Positions 16,311 through 24,910 of a stretch of 64,000 nucleotides of DNA are shown here, piece by piece. Below the pieces are notes generated by a model. The model ran no database searches and was not told the origin of the DNA. It was given only the letters and a program-made list of their open reading frames with translations. The position numbers and the translations under genes are program-made. How positions within the stretch are numbered: the first letter of the stretch is position 1; every line of letters starts with the position of its first letter. The DNA is from Anaeromassilibacillus senegalensis (GTDB lineage: Bacteria; Bacillota; Clostridia; Oscillospirales; Acutalibacteraceae), in the NCBI RefSeq assembly GCF_001261775.1, contig NZ_LN868538.1:930001-994000 (forward strand), in the 5' to 3' direction.

Positions 16311-17808
16311 CGCATTTGACCAGATTGACAACCGGGAAACCTATCGCGCGGCGATGGACCACCTTTCCCTGCCGCAGGATTTTGAACGCCGCACGCTGGA
16401 ACTGGCGGAGCAAAAAGCCGCCCAATTACAGGAGCGCCAGGCGGCACGCGACGCCTGGAAGGCAAAGCCGCTTTACCGGCGGCCCGCCGCACAGGTCTGT
16501 TTTGCACTGTTATTCGTCTTCGTCCTGAGCACACTGTTTATTCTGCCGATGGGGCTGAACGAATCCGCGCCGATGGCCACACCGGAAATGGCCAGAATGG
16601 AAGCGCTTCCGGACACCCAGGAGGAGCTGGACGGAACGTCCTTTTACTCCGCGCCGGGGGTCGAGTTATACTCCGGAAAGATTACCCCGGAAAAAAGCGC
16701 GAACGACGCAACCGAAAACCGCAAGGAATTTACGCAGGAGGCCGGCGACCAGCTGGATGGCGGAACAGCGGAACCAAAGGAGGAACAATCCGCTTTGGAA
16801 TCCGGCCCATCCGTGGAATATCGTTCGGCAGGCGGCTCTTCTGAAGTCCCGCCCCCCGCCGCAAGGGGTGTCAAACCGCAGGCCCCCGTGCAGAACGACG
16901 CCATGCCCCTAATCGGTGCGGCGCTCCGTCTGGAGGCCCCGCTCGCTTCCGCCAGCGGCTCCGCCTTTGGATACCAGCCGGGCGGAAAAACGATTCAGTT
17001 TTGGAACGGGTCAGTTCTGACCGACACCGGAATTGCCGGTGCGGACAGCCTGCTTGCAGCTCCCGACAGCTTTTACTACACCGCCGCGAACAAGCTGTAC
17101 CATGTCACAAACGGCAAAAACGCCGCATTACTGCGCGACTTCAGCAGCGAAGCGCTTCTCCCCAATCAAAAATTTACCGTGCATCTATTTGGAAGAAGCG
17201 GCGCATATTTATATTTGTACGCCAACAGCAGCGAGCCGTGGAAGGAAACGCTTCCCTACACGATCCTGCGCGTTTCGACAGATGGAAAAACGGAAAAAAT
17301 CCTGTTTTCCGCGGACGGCAAAACCGCGGGCGGAACGGTTTCCCAGGCTGTGCTGAGCGGCAATACCCTCTACTATTCCCTCTCCGGAGGCGGGTTCTAC
17401 GCGCTGAACGCGAACGGTGGTGTGGCGCGCTGGCTTTCCAGCAACACAACCGCCGAACCGTTCTATGTATGGAAAAACGAGCTGCTCTACCTGGACGCGG
17501 AGAATTACCTCTGTTCGATTCAGACGGACGGCTCCGGCGGCGAACGGCTCACCGGCGAAGCGGCGATCTCCAATATTGCCCTGCTGGGCGATGTCGTCTA
17601 CTTTATGCTGGGCCCGGACGCGCATTCCACGGAGGGAAACAGCCTCTACGCGCTCGACTTGAACCGCGGCGCGATCTCCCAGGTGTGGGACGGCGCGGAG
17701 GATTTCCGCCGGCTCTATCCTGCTTCGGATCACCTGTTCCTGACCACGTCCGATGGGACGGCGTACCGCTATTCCATCTCAACAAAAGAATTGAAACAAC
17801 TGGGTTAG
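16300..17808 (+). CDS. Membrane-anchored anti-sigma-like protein with beta-propeller-like exterior
   Basis: Start ATG 16300 (MKPDAFDQ) after AAAGGAGG, inside the sigma gene's end. Residues 1-65 are cytoplasmic and charged, as expected for a sigma-binding head; a single helix follows ('VCFALLFVFVLSTLFILPMG'). The outside part has a low-complexity linker, then from about residue 210 repeated units such as 'LLAAPDSFYYTAANKLYHVTNGKNAALLRDF' and 'AVLSGNTLYYSLSGGGFYALNANGG', reminiscent of DUF5050/propeller repeats. This suggests an extracytoplasmic sensor controlling the ECF factor. Family identity is inferred from position and layout. Confidence 0.8.
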   Translation: MKPDAFDQIDNRETYRAAMDHLSLPQDFERRTLELAEQKAAQLQERQAARDAWKAKPLYRRPAAQVCFALLFVFVLSTLFILPMGLNESAPMATPEMARMEALPDTQEELDGTSFYSAPGVELYSGKITPEKSANDATENRKEFTQEAGDQLDGGTAEPKEEQSALESGPSVEYRSAGGSSEVPPPAARGVKPQAPVQNDAMPLIGAALRLEAPLASASGSAFGYQPGGKTIQFWNGSVLTDTGIAGADSLLAAPDSFYYTAANKLYHVTNGKNAALLRDFSSEALLPNQKFTVHLFGRSGAYLYLYANSSEPWKETLPYTILRVSTDGKTEKILFSADGKTAGGTVSQAVLSGNTLYYSLSGGGFYALNANGGVARWLSSNTTAEPFYVWKNELLYLDAENYLCSIQTDGSGGERLTGEAAISNIALLGDVVYFMLGPDAHSTEGNSLYALDLNRGAISQVWDGAEDFRRLYPASDHLFLTTSDGTAYRYSISTKELKQLG

Positions 17809-17865
17809 GGCGGTTTCAGTTGATTTTACCGGCTGGAACCGCGCCAAGCCTTTCAGGAGGTTCCT

Positions 17866-18393
17866 ATGGAAAAAGGACTGCTGCATCTCTATTGTGGGGA
17901 CGGCAAGGGCAAAACCACGGCGGCCATGGGGTTGATCGTGCGGGCCTGCGGCGCGGGAAAGCGCGTCCTGCTGGGCCAGTTTTTGAAGGACGGCTCCTCC
18001 AGCGAGTTGAACGTGCTGCGCCAACTCCCCGGCTTTTCGGAAATCCCTCCGCAAAAGCTTGTGAAATTCACCTTCCAGATGAACGATACGGAAAAGCAGG
18101 AGACCGCCGAAAAATGCGCGCGGATGCTGCAAGAGGCGCGGACGGCGGCAAACGCGGGTTCGTGCGACCTGCTGGTACTGGATGAATGCTTCGGCGCGTT
18201 GTCCACCGGCATGTTGAAGGAATCGGAAGTGCTCGATTTCCTCGCACACAAACCGCCGGAGCTGGAACTTGTCCTCACCGGGCGCAACCCGCCGGAATCA
18301 ATTGTACGGCTGGCGGACTACGTTTCCGAAATTCAAAAGATCAGGCATCCCTACGACGCGGGGATTTCCGCCCGCAGGGGAATTGAATACTAG
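17866..18393 (+). CDS. cobO: Cob(I)yrinic acid a,c-diamide adenosyltransferase
   Basis: 175 residues, typical of CobO/BtuR. The P-loop 'GDGKGKTTAAMG' is at residues 11-22, followed by 'GKRVLLGQFLKDG', 'LLVLDECFGAL' and C-terminal 'DYVSEIQKIRHPYDAGISARRGIEY', the family ending. It transfers the adenosyl group from ATP to cob(I)alamin precursors, making the cofactor used by class II ribonucleotide reductase, which is encoded at 24911-27154. AGGAGG precedes ATG 17866. No other cobalamin gene is nearby, so it may serve salvage. Confidence 0.94.
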   Translation: MEKGLLHLYCGDGKGKTTAAMGLIVRACGAGKRVLLGQFLKDGSSSELNVLRQLPGFSEIPPQKLVKFTFQMNDTEKQETAEKCARMLQEARTAANAGSCDLLVLDECFGALSTGMLKESEVLDFLAHKPPELELVLTGRNPPESIVRLADYVSEIQKIRHPYDAGISARRGIEY

Positions 18394-18407
18394 AGGAGTC
18401 CTGCAAT

Positions 18408-19079
18408 TTGCATTACTGGAATGATTTTCGGGGAGCCGCGTGGCGCAGATGGGCCATCGCGGTTCCCATTGCGCTTTTTATTGTGATCGCGGCGGCTTTT
18501 TGTATCGTCACCTTTTCCTTCCAAAGCCGCCCGCCGGTGGACCCTGTGTTTCCGGAGGAAGTATTCGGCATCCCGGTACATACGGAGCTGGTCCCGGAAA
18601 CCCTGCCCGCGCGCCCCGGCGACAAGCGCGCAGTGCAATATGTCGTGATCCACGAGACGGGCAACGCTTCCGAGGGCTCCGGCGCCCAAAGCCACAGCGC
18701 CTACCTGCTCAGCGGCAACAGCGGGACGACCTCCTGGCATTACACGGTGGACGACCACGAGATTTACCACCACATCCCGGACGATGAGATCGCCTGGCAC
18801 GCCGGGGACAAACGCACGCGTGGCGGCGGCAATATGGGCGGCATCGGCGTGGAGCTCTGCGTCAACGCGGACGGCGATTTTGAAAAGACCTTCGACAATG
18901 GCGCGCGGTTGACCGCCTATCTGCTGGACACCTACCATCTGGACCTGAAAGACGTCAAGCAGCACGCGGATTTTATGGAAAAGAACTGCCCGGAAACCAT
19001 CCGCGACACCGGGCGCTGGCAGGAGTTTCTCGATAAAGTACAGGAATACCGGAACCTGCTGGAGGAAGCCGAAGCGTAA
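18408..19079 (+). CDS. N-acetylmuramoyl-L-alanine amidase (Amidase_2), membrane anchored
   Basis: Starts at a TTG (18408) after AGAGGAG, 15 bases behind cobO. One N-terminal membrane helix ('WAIAVPIALFIVIAAAFCIV'), then an amidase_2 domain outside. Zinc ligands fit His in 'YVVIHETGN', His in 'KQHADF' and Cys in 'KNCPETI'; 'SWHYTVDDHEIYHHIPDDEIAWHAG' is the family core. It would cleave the MurNAc-L-Ala bond in peptidoglycan. At 223 residues it has no cell-wall-binding repeats; anchoring replaces them. Confidence 0.92.
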   Translation: MHYWNDFRGAAWRRWAIAVPIALFIVIAAAFCIVTFSFQSRPPVDPVFPEEVFGIPVHTELVPETLPARPGDKRAVQYVVIHETGNASEGSGAQSHSAYLLSGNSGTTSWHYTVDDHEIYHHIPDDEIAWHAGDKRTRGGGNMGGIGVELCVNADGDFEKTFDNGARLTAYLLDTYHLDLKDVKQHADFMEKNCPETIRDTGRWQEFLDKVQEYRNLLEEAEA

Positions 19080-19082
19080 AAA

Positions 19083-19127
19083 AACAACCGCCCGCAGCGA
19101 TACAGCCGCGGGCGGTTGTTCTTTTCC
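19083..19127 (+). terminator. Rho-independent terminator of the cobO-amidase operon
   Basis: AACAACCGCCCGC...GCGGGCGGTTGTT (19083-19120) then CTTTT. Confidence 0.85.
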
Positions 19128-19188
19128 ACTTTTGAACACAACAAAAATCTTTCTGCCGTTGTGCCCTGCCTGCCACCATTAAGAACGG

Positions 19189-19224
19189 CTAAAAAGAAGT
19201 GCGCCTTATGCTCAATAAGGCGCC
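19189..19224 (-). terminator. Terminator of the GNAT gene
   Basis: Minus strand: GGCGCCTTATTGAGCATAAGGCGC (19201-19224) followed by ACTTCTTTTT. Convergent with the terminator at 19083. Confidence 0.75.
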
Positions 19225-19260
19225 TCTGAATCAGTCCGATAAACTGGATTTTATTTAATT

Positions 19261-19761
19261 TTATAACAACTTATCATAGGCAATTTTCTCACTACCTTGA
19301 AAAACGACTACACCACATTTAACAAAACCATTTTTTTCAAGAATGTGTTGCATTCGCTTATTGGGAAAATCGGTATCAATACGAATATACGGAACTTTTC
19401 TATTATGACAAACTTTTTCAATGAGTCCAAATGCTATGTCCGCTAATCCAATACCGATAAATTCTTTACTAAAAGCCATACGATGCACTACCGCATACTC
19501 CTTTTCGATACTCCATGCGCCTTTAATATCTGCGTAAGCTGGTTCGCCAGAAAAATCGATGCACATATACCCAGCAATTTTTCCATCTATTTTAATGACA
19601 TATCCCTTTTCAGTTTCAATATCTTTGTAAACTGTATCTATATTAGGATAATCCTCTGTCCACTGAACAAAGCCTTGTTCTTGTTGAAATTTTCTCCCAT
19701 TATTAAGGATTTCGCCACACAATTCTGCTTCCTCTTTTTTAGCTAATTCTATCATGTTCAT
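19261..19761 (-). CDS. GNAT-family N-acetyltransferase
   Basis: Start at ATG 19761 (MNMIELAKKEE), five bases after AAAGGTG; the longer frame has no site. 166 residues with a GNAT core: 'GKIAGYMCIDF', 'VVHRMAFSKEFIGIGLADIAFGLIEKVC' (acetyl-CoA motif A), 'YIRIDTDFPNKRMQHILEKNGFVKCGVV'. The last is the typical small-molecule acetyltransferase motif B. Lower GC than its neighbours, which hints at acquisition. Substrate unknown. Confidence 0.9.
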   Translation of the reverse strand: MNMIELAKKEEAELCGEILNNGRKFQQEQGFVQWTEDYPNIDTVYKDIETEKGYVIKIDGKIAGYMCIDFSGEPAYADIKGAWSIEKEYAVVHRMAFSKEFIGIGLADIAFGLIEKVCHNRKVPYIRIDTDFPNKRMQHILEKNGFVKCGVVVFQGSEKIAYDKLL

Positions 19762-19894
19762 TTTATCACCTTTACGATTTCCGATTTGTCGAGTTTTCCT
19801 TATCCGCCTGAGACAGCCCTGCAAGCCCGCATGAAACGGGCATTTTCTTTAATCCTATAACGACACGGTTCTGTAAAGTGCCCATACCCTCTGT

Positions 19895-20527
19895 TTAAAA
19901 CACTTGTGAATGGCTGTATATATAAAAAAGCTCCTGACTTACCTGATATTTCTTCTCAAGTTTTTCAAATGTTTGATCAAACGCCTCGGCGGCTTGGGGA
20001 TCAAATTCAAAAACAGGACTCTCCTGAAACGTCCAGTTTCCCTTTGGAATTGCCCCCTCACAAAGTTCCTTTACCAGTAAAGCGGTGGGAAAGATCTTGT
20101 CACCGGTGCAAATATTATAACGCTTGCTGCTTTTAAAACCGCTGCTGATATAGTTTTCGGGGTTTCCGAGGATTACAATGGCGTCATAGCCCAGTTCCAC
20201 TGCTTTTTGAAAGGAATATTCCAATAATTTTTTACCATAGCCTTTTCGCTGATAGGCGGGCAGCACACTGAGTGGTCCAAAGGTTAAAACCGACTTTTCC
20301 TTTCCTTTTTCATCAACAAGCCTTGCTTTTGTGTACATGATATTTGCTATAATAGAGTGATCGCATTCCATTACCAAATCAAGCGCAGGCAAAAAATCTT
20401 TATGATTGCGCATGATATGCACAAGATAATGCTCGATACATCCGGGAACATAGAGATTCCAAAAAGCCTTCCTGGTCAGTTCTTCCACTTCTCTATAATC
20501 AGACGCTACTTCATTTCTTATGAGCAT
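19895..20527 (-). CDS. GNAT-family N-acetyltransferase (YhbS-like)
   Basis: 210 residues, start ATG 20527. The CoA-binding motif is 'FGPLSVLPAYQRKGYGKKLLEYSFQKAVELGYDAIVILGNPENYISSGF', with the Q-R-K-G-Y-G signature and the YhbS-like 'GNPxYY' stretch. The C-terminal half (about 60 residues) is specific to this subgroup. Also AT-richer than the region. Substrate unknown. Confidence 0.9.
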   Translation of the reverse strand: MLIRNEVASDYREVEELTRKAFWNLYVPGCIEHYLVHIMRNHKDFLPALDLVMECDHSIIANIMYTKARLVDEKGKEKSVLTFGPLSVLPAYQRKGYGKKLLEYSFQKAVELGYDAIVILGNPENYISSGFKSSKRYNICTGDKIFPTALLVKELCEGAIPKGNWTFQESPVFEFDPQAAEAFDQTFEKLEKKYQVSQELFYIYSHSQVF

Positions 20528-20665
20528 TGTACAATCTCCCCCTTTATCTTATCTATAAAATCTGTTGTACAACCAGTCCGCTGAACACAACAAAAAATCC
20601 TTTTCGACCGGGCAACCGGAAAACACGCAGAAACCGGTAAAACGCGGCTATTCTTAACATCAGAA

Positions 20666-21295
20666 TCAGATGGTGTCCAACGCATGTTGCAGGGCCTCCG
20701 CCAGCTTCCCGATATGGATGCCATCCACGAAGGAATGATGCACCTGTACAGAGAACGGAAGCAAAATTTTCCCATCCCGCTCAAAATACTTTCCCCAGTC
20801 AAACAGCGGGGTCGCGCTGTCCTTCTTGCCGGAATCGGTGTGGGAAATGTGAGTAAAGGACACCCACGGGAACGGCGAGAACTGGTACACGTCGCTGCGC
20901 ATCGCAGTCTCCGGGAAATAGCAGGCCTGGTTCCGCTCCGTCTCCGCAGCGAGGGCCGCGTATTCTTCCAGACTGTCCCGCATTTCCACATTGACGACCT
21001 TGAACAGCTCCGTTTCCGGGTTCAGGTAGGTGAACGATGTGTGGATCTGATCGTACAGGACCACCTTGCCGTCCTCAAAGCGATAGCGAAACTCCTCAAT
21101 GGAGTTGGCGCATTTTGTGACGGTATGGATCAGTGAAAAGGTGAACGACAGCCCTTTTTCCCGGATTTTGGGCAAAAAGTTTGCAATATCCAGCTCGAAG
21201 CTCACGCCGTACTGCGGTTGTGCGCTGTTCCGAAACACCTGACAGTGCAGCGCGCGCTTCCAGGTTTGCAGGTCAATTTCCCGATAGGTCGACAT
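20666..21295 (-). CDS. CatA-like (chloramphenicol acetyltransferase family) acyltransferase
   Basis: Start at ATG 21295 (MSTYREIDL), eight bases after AGGAGG. 209 residues. The catalytic 'VHHSFVDGIHIGK' fits HHxxxDG, and 'SFTYLNPETELF', 'NSIEEFRYR' and 'SPFPWVSFTHISH' are family features. It belongs to the CatA fold and Clostridia carry many such genes of unproven activity; whether it acts on chloramphenicol is not decidable here. It lies 22 bases downstream of the RibD-like gene and probably shares its transcript. Confidence 0.88.
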   Translation of the reverse strand: MSTYREIDLQTWKRALHCQVFRNSAQPQYGVSFELDIANFLPKIREKGLSFTFSLIHTVTKCANSIEEFRYRFEDGKVVLYDQIHTSFTYLNPETELFKVVNVEMRDSLEEYAALAAETERNQACYFPETAMRSDVYQFSPFPWVSFTHISHTDSGKKDSATPLFDWGKYFERDGKILLPFSVQVHHSFVDGIHIGKLAEALQHALDTI

Positions 21296-21317
21296 AGGGG
21301 AGGCCTCCTTTTTCATT

Positions 21318-22007
21318 TTAACGGACAACCCGGTAACACAGGTGCAGGTAAGAATGCGCCAGCACTTCGCACCGTTCCAATTGTAAAACACCCAGGCGGT
21401 CCAGCTGAGACCGTTCCGTAATGGAAGGGCCGTCGATTAAAGACGAGGTGTCCTTCCCGCCGATTAAAACCGGCGCCACCACGATATTGACATAATCCAG
21501 CAGCTTTTCCCGCAAGAACAGCCCGTTCAGCGTCCCGCCGGACTGTACCGTCAGCCGCTCCACGTTGTGTTCCTCCGCCAGCTGCTCCAAAAGCTGTGTT
21601 AAATGCAGGTTTTCCTGATAAATGATCCGCAGGTTTTTCTCCTGGATGGAAAACGCGGGATGTTCCCGGTTTGTGGTAACCAAAACCAGATTCCGCACCC
21701 ACCGACATAGATAGGAAACCCCGTTCTGATCGAGATGCGGACGGTTGTCCACAATCACAAAGGATACGCCCATCGGCTCCGGCGCTTCCGTCCGTTCATT
21801 GACGCCGATTTTCTGCATCACCCTGCCGGTGTTGAGAGACCACAAATCCGTCTGCGCCTCAAGTTCGTAGTACTGATGCAGGCCTTCCTTTACACCGTCC
21901 AGCGTGGAAAAGTCCCGGTCGACATCCAGTAAATCGGAGGCGCCCGTGCTGATTTTTCCATCCACCGAGGTCATCAAAAACAGGGTAACAATGGGCCTCT
22001 TCGCCAT
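21318..22007 (-). CDS. RibD C-terminal (dihydrofolate-reductase-like) reductase
   Basis: 229 residues, starting 'MAKRPIVTLFLMTSVDGKI', the family N-terminus with the S-x-D-G-K-I motif. 'ERLTVQSGGTLNGLFLREKLLDYVNIVVAPVLIGGKDT' is the NADPH-binding C-terminal motif. Stand-alone members reduce pterin or flavin-precursor substrates or are of unknown function; no riboflavin genes are near. Precedes the CatA-like gene in a two-gene operon. Confidence 0.9.
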   Translation of the reverse strand: MAKRPIVTLFLMTSVDGKISTGASDLLDVDRDFSTLDGVKEGLHQYYELEAQTDLWSLNTGRVMQKIGVNERTEAPEPMGVSFVIVDNRPHLDQNGVSYLCRWVRNLVLVTTNREHPAFSIQEKNLRIIYQENLHLTQLLEQLAEEHNVERLTVQSGGTLNGLFLREKLLDYVNIVVAPVLIGGKDTSSLIDGPSITERSQLDRLGVLQLERCEVLAHSYLHLCYRVVR

Positions 22008-22186
22008 ACGCTCTCGCCCCTTTCAACGAAACAGCTTCGTTTTTATGTTAACTTTACACGCTGCTCCTTTAAAAGTCAACCGAACTTTTTCAGAAAACTG
22101 TGAACCGCTTTTCTCTCTGCGTCCATTACAGGGTGAAGGGCCGCGGGGACCAACCTCCCCTAAACAAGGATTCCCATTCGGAAAGG

Positions 22187-22723
22187 ATGGACGATTTGAA
22201 TTGTACCGAATTGAGCCAATGCATTGAGCTGTACGGCAAAGCCATCTACAGCTTCTGCTGGCAATTGACAAAAAACCAGTCCGACGCGGACGACCTGTAC
22301 CAGGAAACCTTCCTGAAGGCGACCGAGCTGCGTCAGCGAATCGACCCGGACGGCAACCCGAAGGGATTCCTGTTTTCCATCACACTGCGCCTGTGGAAGG
22401 ACCGCCGCCGCAAATTGGCACGCCGGCAGCGGATCGCGCCGACGGAAGCGCTGAGCGAGGAAACCGACTGCGTCTGCACCGACGAACTCACTCCGGAGGA
22501 GATCGTTCTTTCGCATGAGCTCTGCGAATGGGTGTGGCGCGCGGCGGACAATCTGCCGGAACGGTACCGGGTCCCCCTGTACCTGTATTACACGGCGGAC
22601 CTGTCCGTGGAACAGATCGCTTCCGCGCTGCACATCCCCCAAGGGACGGTCAAAAGCAGGCTGCACCACGCTCGCAAAGCGATGAAACAAGATTTGGAGG
22701 CCAGACAATATGAACGAGCATGA
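22187..22723 (+). CDS. ECF-type RNA polymerase sigma factor
   Basis: Start uncertain: ATG 22187 or the TTG at 22196, which is better spaced from GGAAAGGATGG. About 178 residues; region 2 'NQSDADDLYQETFLKATELR' and region 4 'LPERYRVPLYLYYTADLSVEQIASALHIPQGTVKSRLHHARKAMKQDLE'. Overlaps its downstream partner by 14 bases. The second sigma/partner pair in this window, after 15819-17808. Confidence 0.93.
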   Translation: MDDLNCTELSQCIELYGKAIYSFCWQLTKNQSDADDLYQETFLKATELRQRIDPDGNPKGFLFSITLRLWKDRRRKLARRQRIAPTEALSEETDCVCTDELTPEEIVLSHELCEWVWRAADNLPERYRVPLYLYYTADLSVEQIASALHIPQGTVKSRLHHARKAMKQDLEARQYERA

Positions 22724-23816
22724 TTTGGACCGTCTGCTGCGGCAGGCCCTTTCCCCGGCTCAGGTCCCTTCCAAAGCCCTGAATCAAACGACCATTGACC
22801 GGATAAAGGAGAGAAAAACGATGTCTACATCCAACCATAAACGATTCCTGTCCGTCGCGCTGGCGGCGGCGCTCATTCTGGCGCTTTCCCTGACGGCCTT
22901 CGCCTCGTGGCGGCTGCTGTCCGCAAGGGACGCCGCAGAAAAGGCAACCGGCAACACCGCCCTCGCCGCGGCATTTGAAAGCGAAGACGCCGTCGCCATC
23001 AACAAAAGCATTGATTCCGGAGACTATCATTTTACCCTGCACGGTATTGTCACAGGGGAAGGGCTGAGCGATTTCGCCAGCTCAGCGGATTATCTGCAAT
23101 CGGACCGCACCTATGCGGTGTTCTCCATCGCCAGACAGGACGGTTCCGCCATGCCCAGCTCACAGGATGAGAATTATGGCGACCCGCCGTTCTTTGTCTC
23201 TCCCCTGATCAAGGGCCAGAAGCCGTGGCAGGTCAACATTGCTTCCATGAACGGCGGCTATCAGGAAATTGTCAGCGACGGCGTATTATACCGCCTGATC
23301 GAATGCGACGGCATTGAGATGTTCGCGGACCGGGGATTGTATCTCTGCGTCAGCACCAGCAGCTTTTACGACACCAACGCCTTTGATTACGACGAATCGA
23401 GCGGCGAAGTGCGCGCCAATCCCTCCTACAACGGCGCGTGCGCGCTGTTCGACCTTCCTCTAGACGTATCCAAGGCCGATCCTGAAAAGGCGGACGCCTA
23501 TCTGGACGCCCTGTTGAGTCCGCCGGAAGAGCCCGAACCGGAAAGCCAATCAGATGCCGACTGGGAAGCAGAGCTTGCCAACGGCACGGTCATCCCCGGC
23601 TCTGAAAAAGAAGTCACCTATGACGAACTTGGTATGGCGCATTACAGCTTTGACGGAGCGGAAGTCGCCATCGACCCCTCCATGCTCTTCGCGGAAGGGC
23701 AGACCGGCCCCTCGGAATTCCCGCACGAGTTTGAAAACGACGGCAAGCGTATCGCCGTCCAGTTCAGCCGCGATGAAAATGGCGTGATCACCGCGAAGTC
23801 CATTTTGTTAAGCTAA
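22710..23816 (+). CDS. Putative anti-sigma factor (DUF4179-type architecture)
   Basis: ATG 22710 overlaps the sigma gene. Residues 1-45 form a short cytoplasmic head ('MNEHDLDRLLRQALSP' ...), followed by one membrane helix ('FLSVALAAALILALSLTAFAS') and an extracytoplasmic domain of about 300 residues, partly rich in Glu/Pro at about residue 270-290. This head-TM-exterior plan beside an ECF gene is that of anti-sigma factors; the DUF4179-like label is from layout and tentative. The exterior has no motif I can assign. Confidence 0.75.
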   Translation: MNEHDLDRLLRQALSPAQVPSKALNQTTIDRIKERKTMSTSNHKRFLSVALAAALILALSLTAFASWRLLSARDAAEKATGNTALAAAFESEDAVAINKSIDSGDYHFTLHGIVTGEGLSDFASSADYLQSDRTYAVFSIARQDGSAMPSSQDENYGDPPFFVSPLIKGQKPWQVNIASMNGGYQEIVSDGVLYRLIECDGIEMFADRGLYLCVSTSSFYDTNAFDYDESSGEVRANPSYNGACALFDLPLDVSKADPEKADAYLDALLSPPEEPEPESQSDADWEAELANGTVIPGSEKEVTYDELGMAHYSFDGAEVAIDPSMLFAEGQTGPSEFPHEFENDGKRIAVQFSRDENGVITAKSILLS

Positions 23817-23866
23817 ACATTCCGGCCGATACAAAGTCCCTGATAAAATAGCCCTTTGCGCAAAAG

Positions 23867-23916
23867 AGCCGCCCTGAAACAGCTTGCAGAAGCTGTTTCA
23901 GGGCGGCTTCTTTTTG
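23867..23916 (+). terminator. Rho-independent terminator of the second ECF operon
   Basis: 18-base perfect stem AGCCGCCCTGAAACAGCT.../...GGGCGGCT (23867-23908) then TCTTTTTG. Confidence 0.88.
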
Positions 23917-24083
23917 TTTTCCGGCCAGGTAGCTGTTTTCCCCCCCTATGATAGACTTTCCCACATCCAGGCCGCCTTTCCTAAGCTTAATAAGTACATG
24001 AACCTTAGCTAACTTATGTGAATTGTTTTCAAGTTCCTGCGGTAATATAATGATTCATATATAAAGCAGAAAGGTGGGTACCG

Positions 24084-24233
24084 ATGGGTGATTTCAAAGA
24101 TAGGGAACGGCTGCTTTCCTCTGAAGATAGAGACTTGAACAAAACAATTTACAATCACTCTATTACCACTCGTATTCCGCCACTGTCAGATTGTTGGAAA
24201 GGGGTTACCATTCATGGCCTATCCAACATTTAG
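24084..24233 (+). CDS. Possible 49-residue protein upstream of and overlapping an HTH gene
   Basis: ATG 24084 follows AAAGGTGGG by seven bases. The product begins MGDFKDRERLLSSEDRDLNK, is hydrophilic, and ends at TAG 24231-24233 inside the next gene, a 20-base overlap that would couple translation. Codon use is not strongly biased. It could be a small partner of the HTH protein or a regulatory leader; not recognised. Confidence 0.4.
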   Translation: MGDFKDRERLLSSEDRDLNKTIYNHSITTRIPPLSDCWKGVTIHGLSNI

Positions 24234-24501
24234 CCAAGCCCTGTATACATTGAGAACCGCACAACGGCTCTCTCAGAAAGATCTGGCTGAAACGGTGGGA
24301 ATCCCACAGTCAACAATTGCAAACTATGAAAGTCAAAGAACAAATATCTCGCAGCAAAATCTGGTGAAGCTGGCGAGATTTTTTCATGTGCCAATCTCAA
24401 GGTTTTACGGCATTGTTGAGAAGACGGTGGATGTCAGCGATTTATCGGGACAGAAAATCGAACTGGTTAAAAATTATATTCGTGTATTAAAAGAAGAATA
24501 A
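24214..24501 (+). CDS. XRE-family regulator
   Basis: 95 residues from ATG 24214 after GGAAAGGGG. HTH_3 domain at residues about 8-62: 'LRTAQRLSQKDLAETVGIPQSTIANYESQRTNISQQNLVKLARFF'. The short C-terminal helix ends 'LVKNYIRVLKEE'. It is lower in GC than flanking genes and may belong to an acquired segment together with the small overlapping frame. Targets unknown. Confidence 0.88.
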   Translation: MAYPTFSQALYTLRTAQRLSQKDLAETVGIPQSTIANYESQRTNISQQNLVKLARFFHVPISRFYGIVEKTVDVSDLSGQKIELVKNYIRVLKEE

Positions 24502-24536
24502 GGGACTGTATCACAAGGCATGATTGCAAAAAAATT

Positions 24537-24568
24537 GGCTGGATCGCTCTGATCCAGCCGAATTTTGT
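24537..24568 (+). terminator. Terminator of the XRE gene
   Basis: GGCTGGATC-GCTCT-GATCCAGCC (24537-24559) then GAATTTTG. Confidence 0.75.
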
Positions 24569-24599
24569 GTACCCTCCAATTGTGAAACAGCCTCTTATT

Positions 24600-24910
24600 G
24601 AAATAAACCAAGGGGCCGTTACCCGTTTGCATTCTGCAACGATCCCAGAAACCCACCCGGAAGCACAAAAGGTCTATAAAGAACCATATCACTCGTTCCC
24701 ACTCGCTCTTGACCTCCGGTCGGGACGCTCGCTTGAGGCTAAAGCCTCGCTCGACGCTCTAAACGACCATCGCCGGAGGCGCGTCCCGACTGGAAGTCCT
24801 CTGCCCTTTGATTCCGCCGCTTTTCAGAAAAGCGGAAAAACACGTTTTGACCATTACCTGCAAGATGAAAATGATCCTCGCCGTAGGTGCGAGCCGACCG
24901 GAGGTCCCGT
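24600..24910 (-). repeat. Dispersed structured intergenic repeat, copy R3
   Basis: Reverse orientation. The conserved end lies at 24687-24710. Hairpin 1 is present (about 24816-24834), but hairpins 2 and 3 are replaced by another module: a near-perfect 18-base inverted repeat of GACCTCCGGTCGGGACGC type enclosing a GAGGC/GCCTC stem (about 24710-24800). The outer module GAGCCGACCGGAGGTC ends at about 24908, touching the end of nrdJ. Fills the 409-base gap with the terminator at 24537. Confidence 0.75.

Noticed and set aside
20518..20991. Second frame overlapping the CatA-like gene on the same strand
   Set aside because: Arg/Ser-rich shadow of the CatA-like frame, which carries the HHxxxDG motif.
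23941..24083. Possible RNA gene in the gap before the small XRE locus
   Set aside because: No stable structure or tRNA-like fold could be traced by eye.
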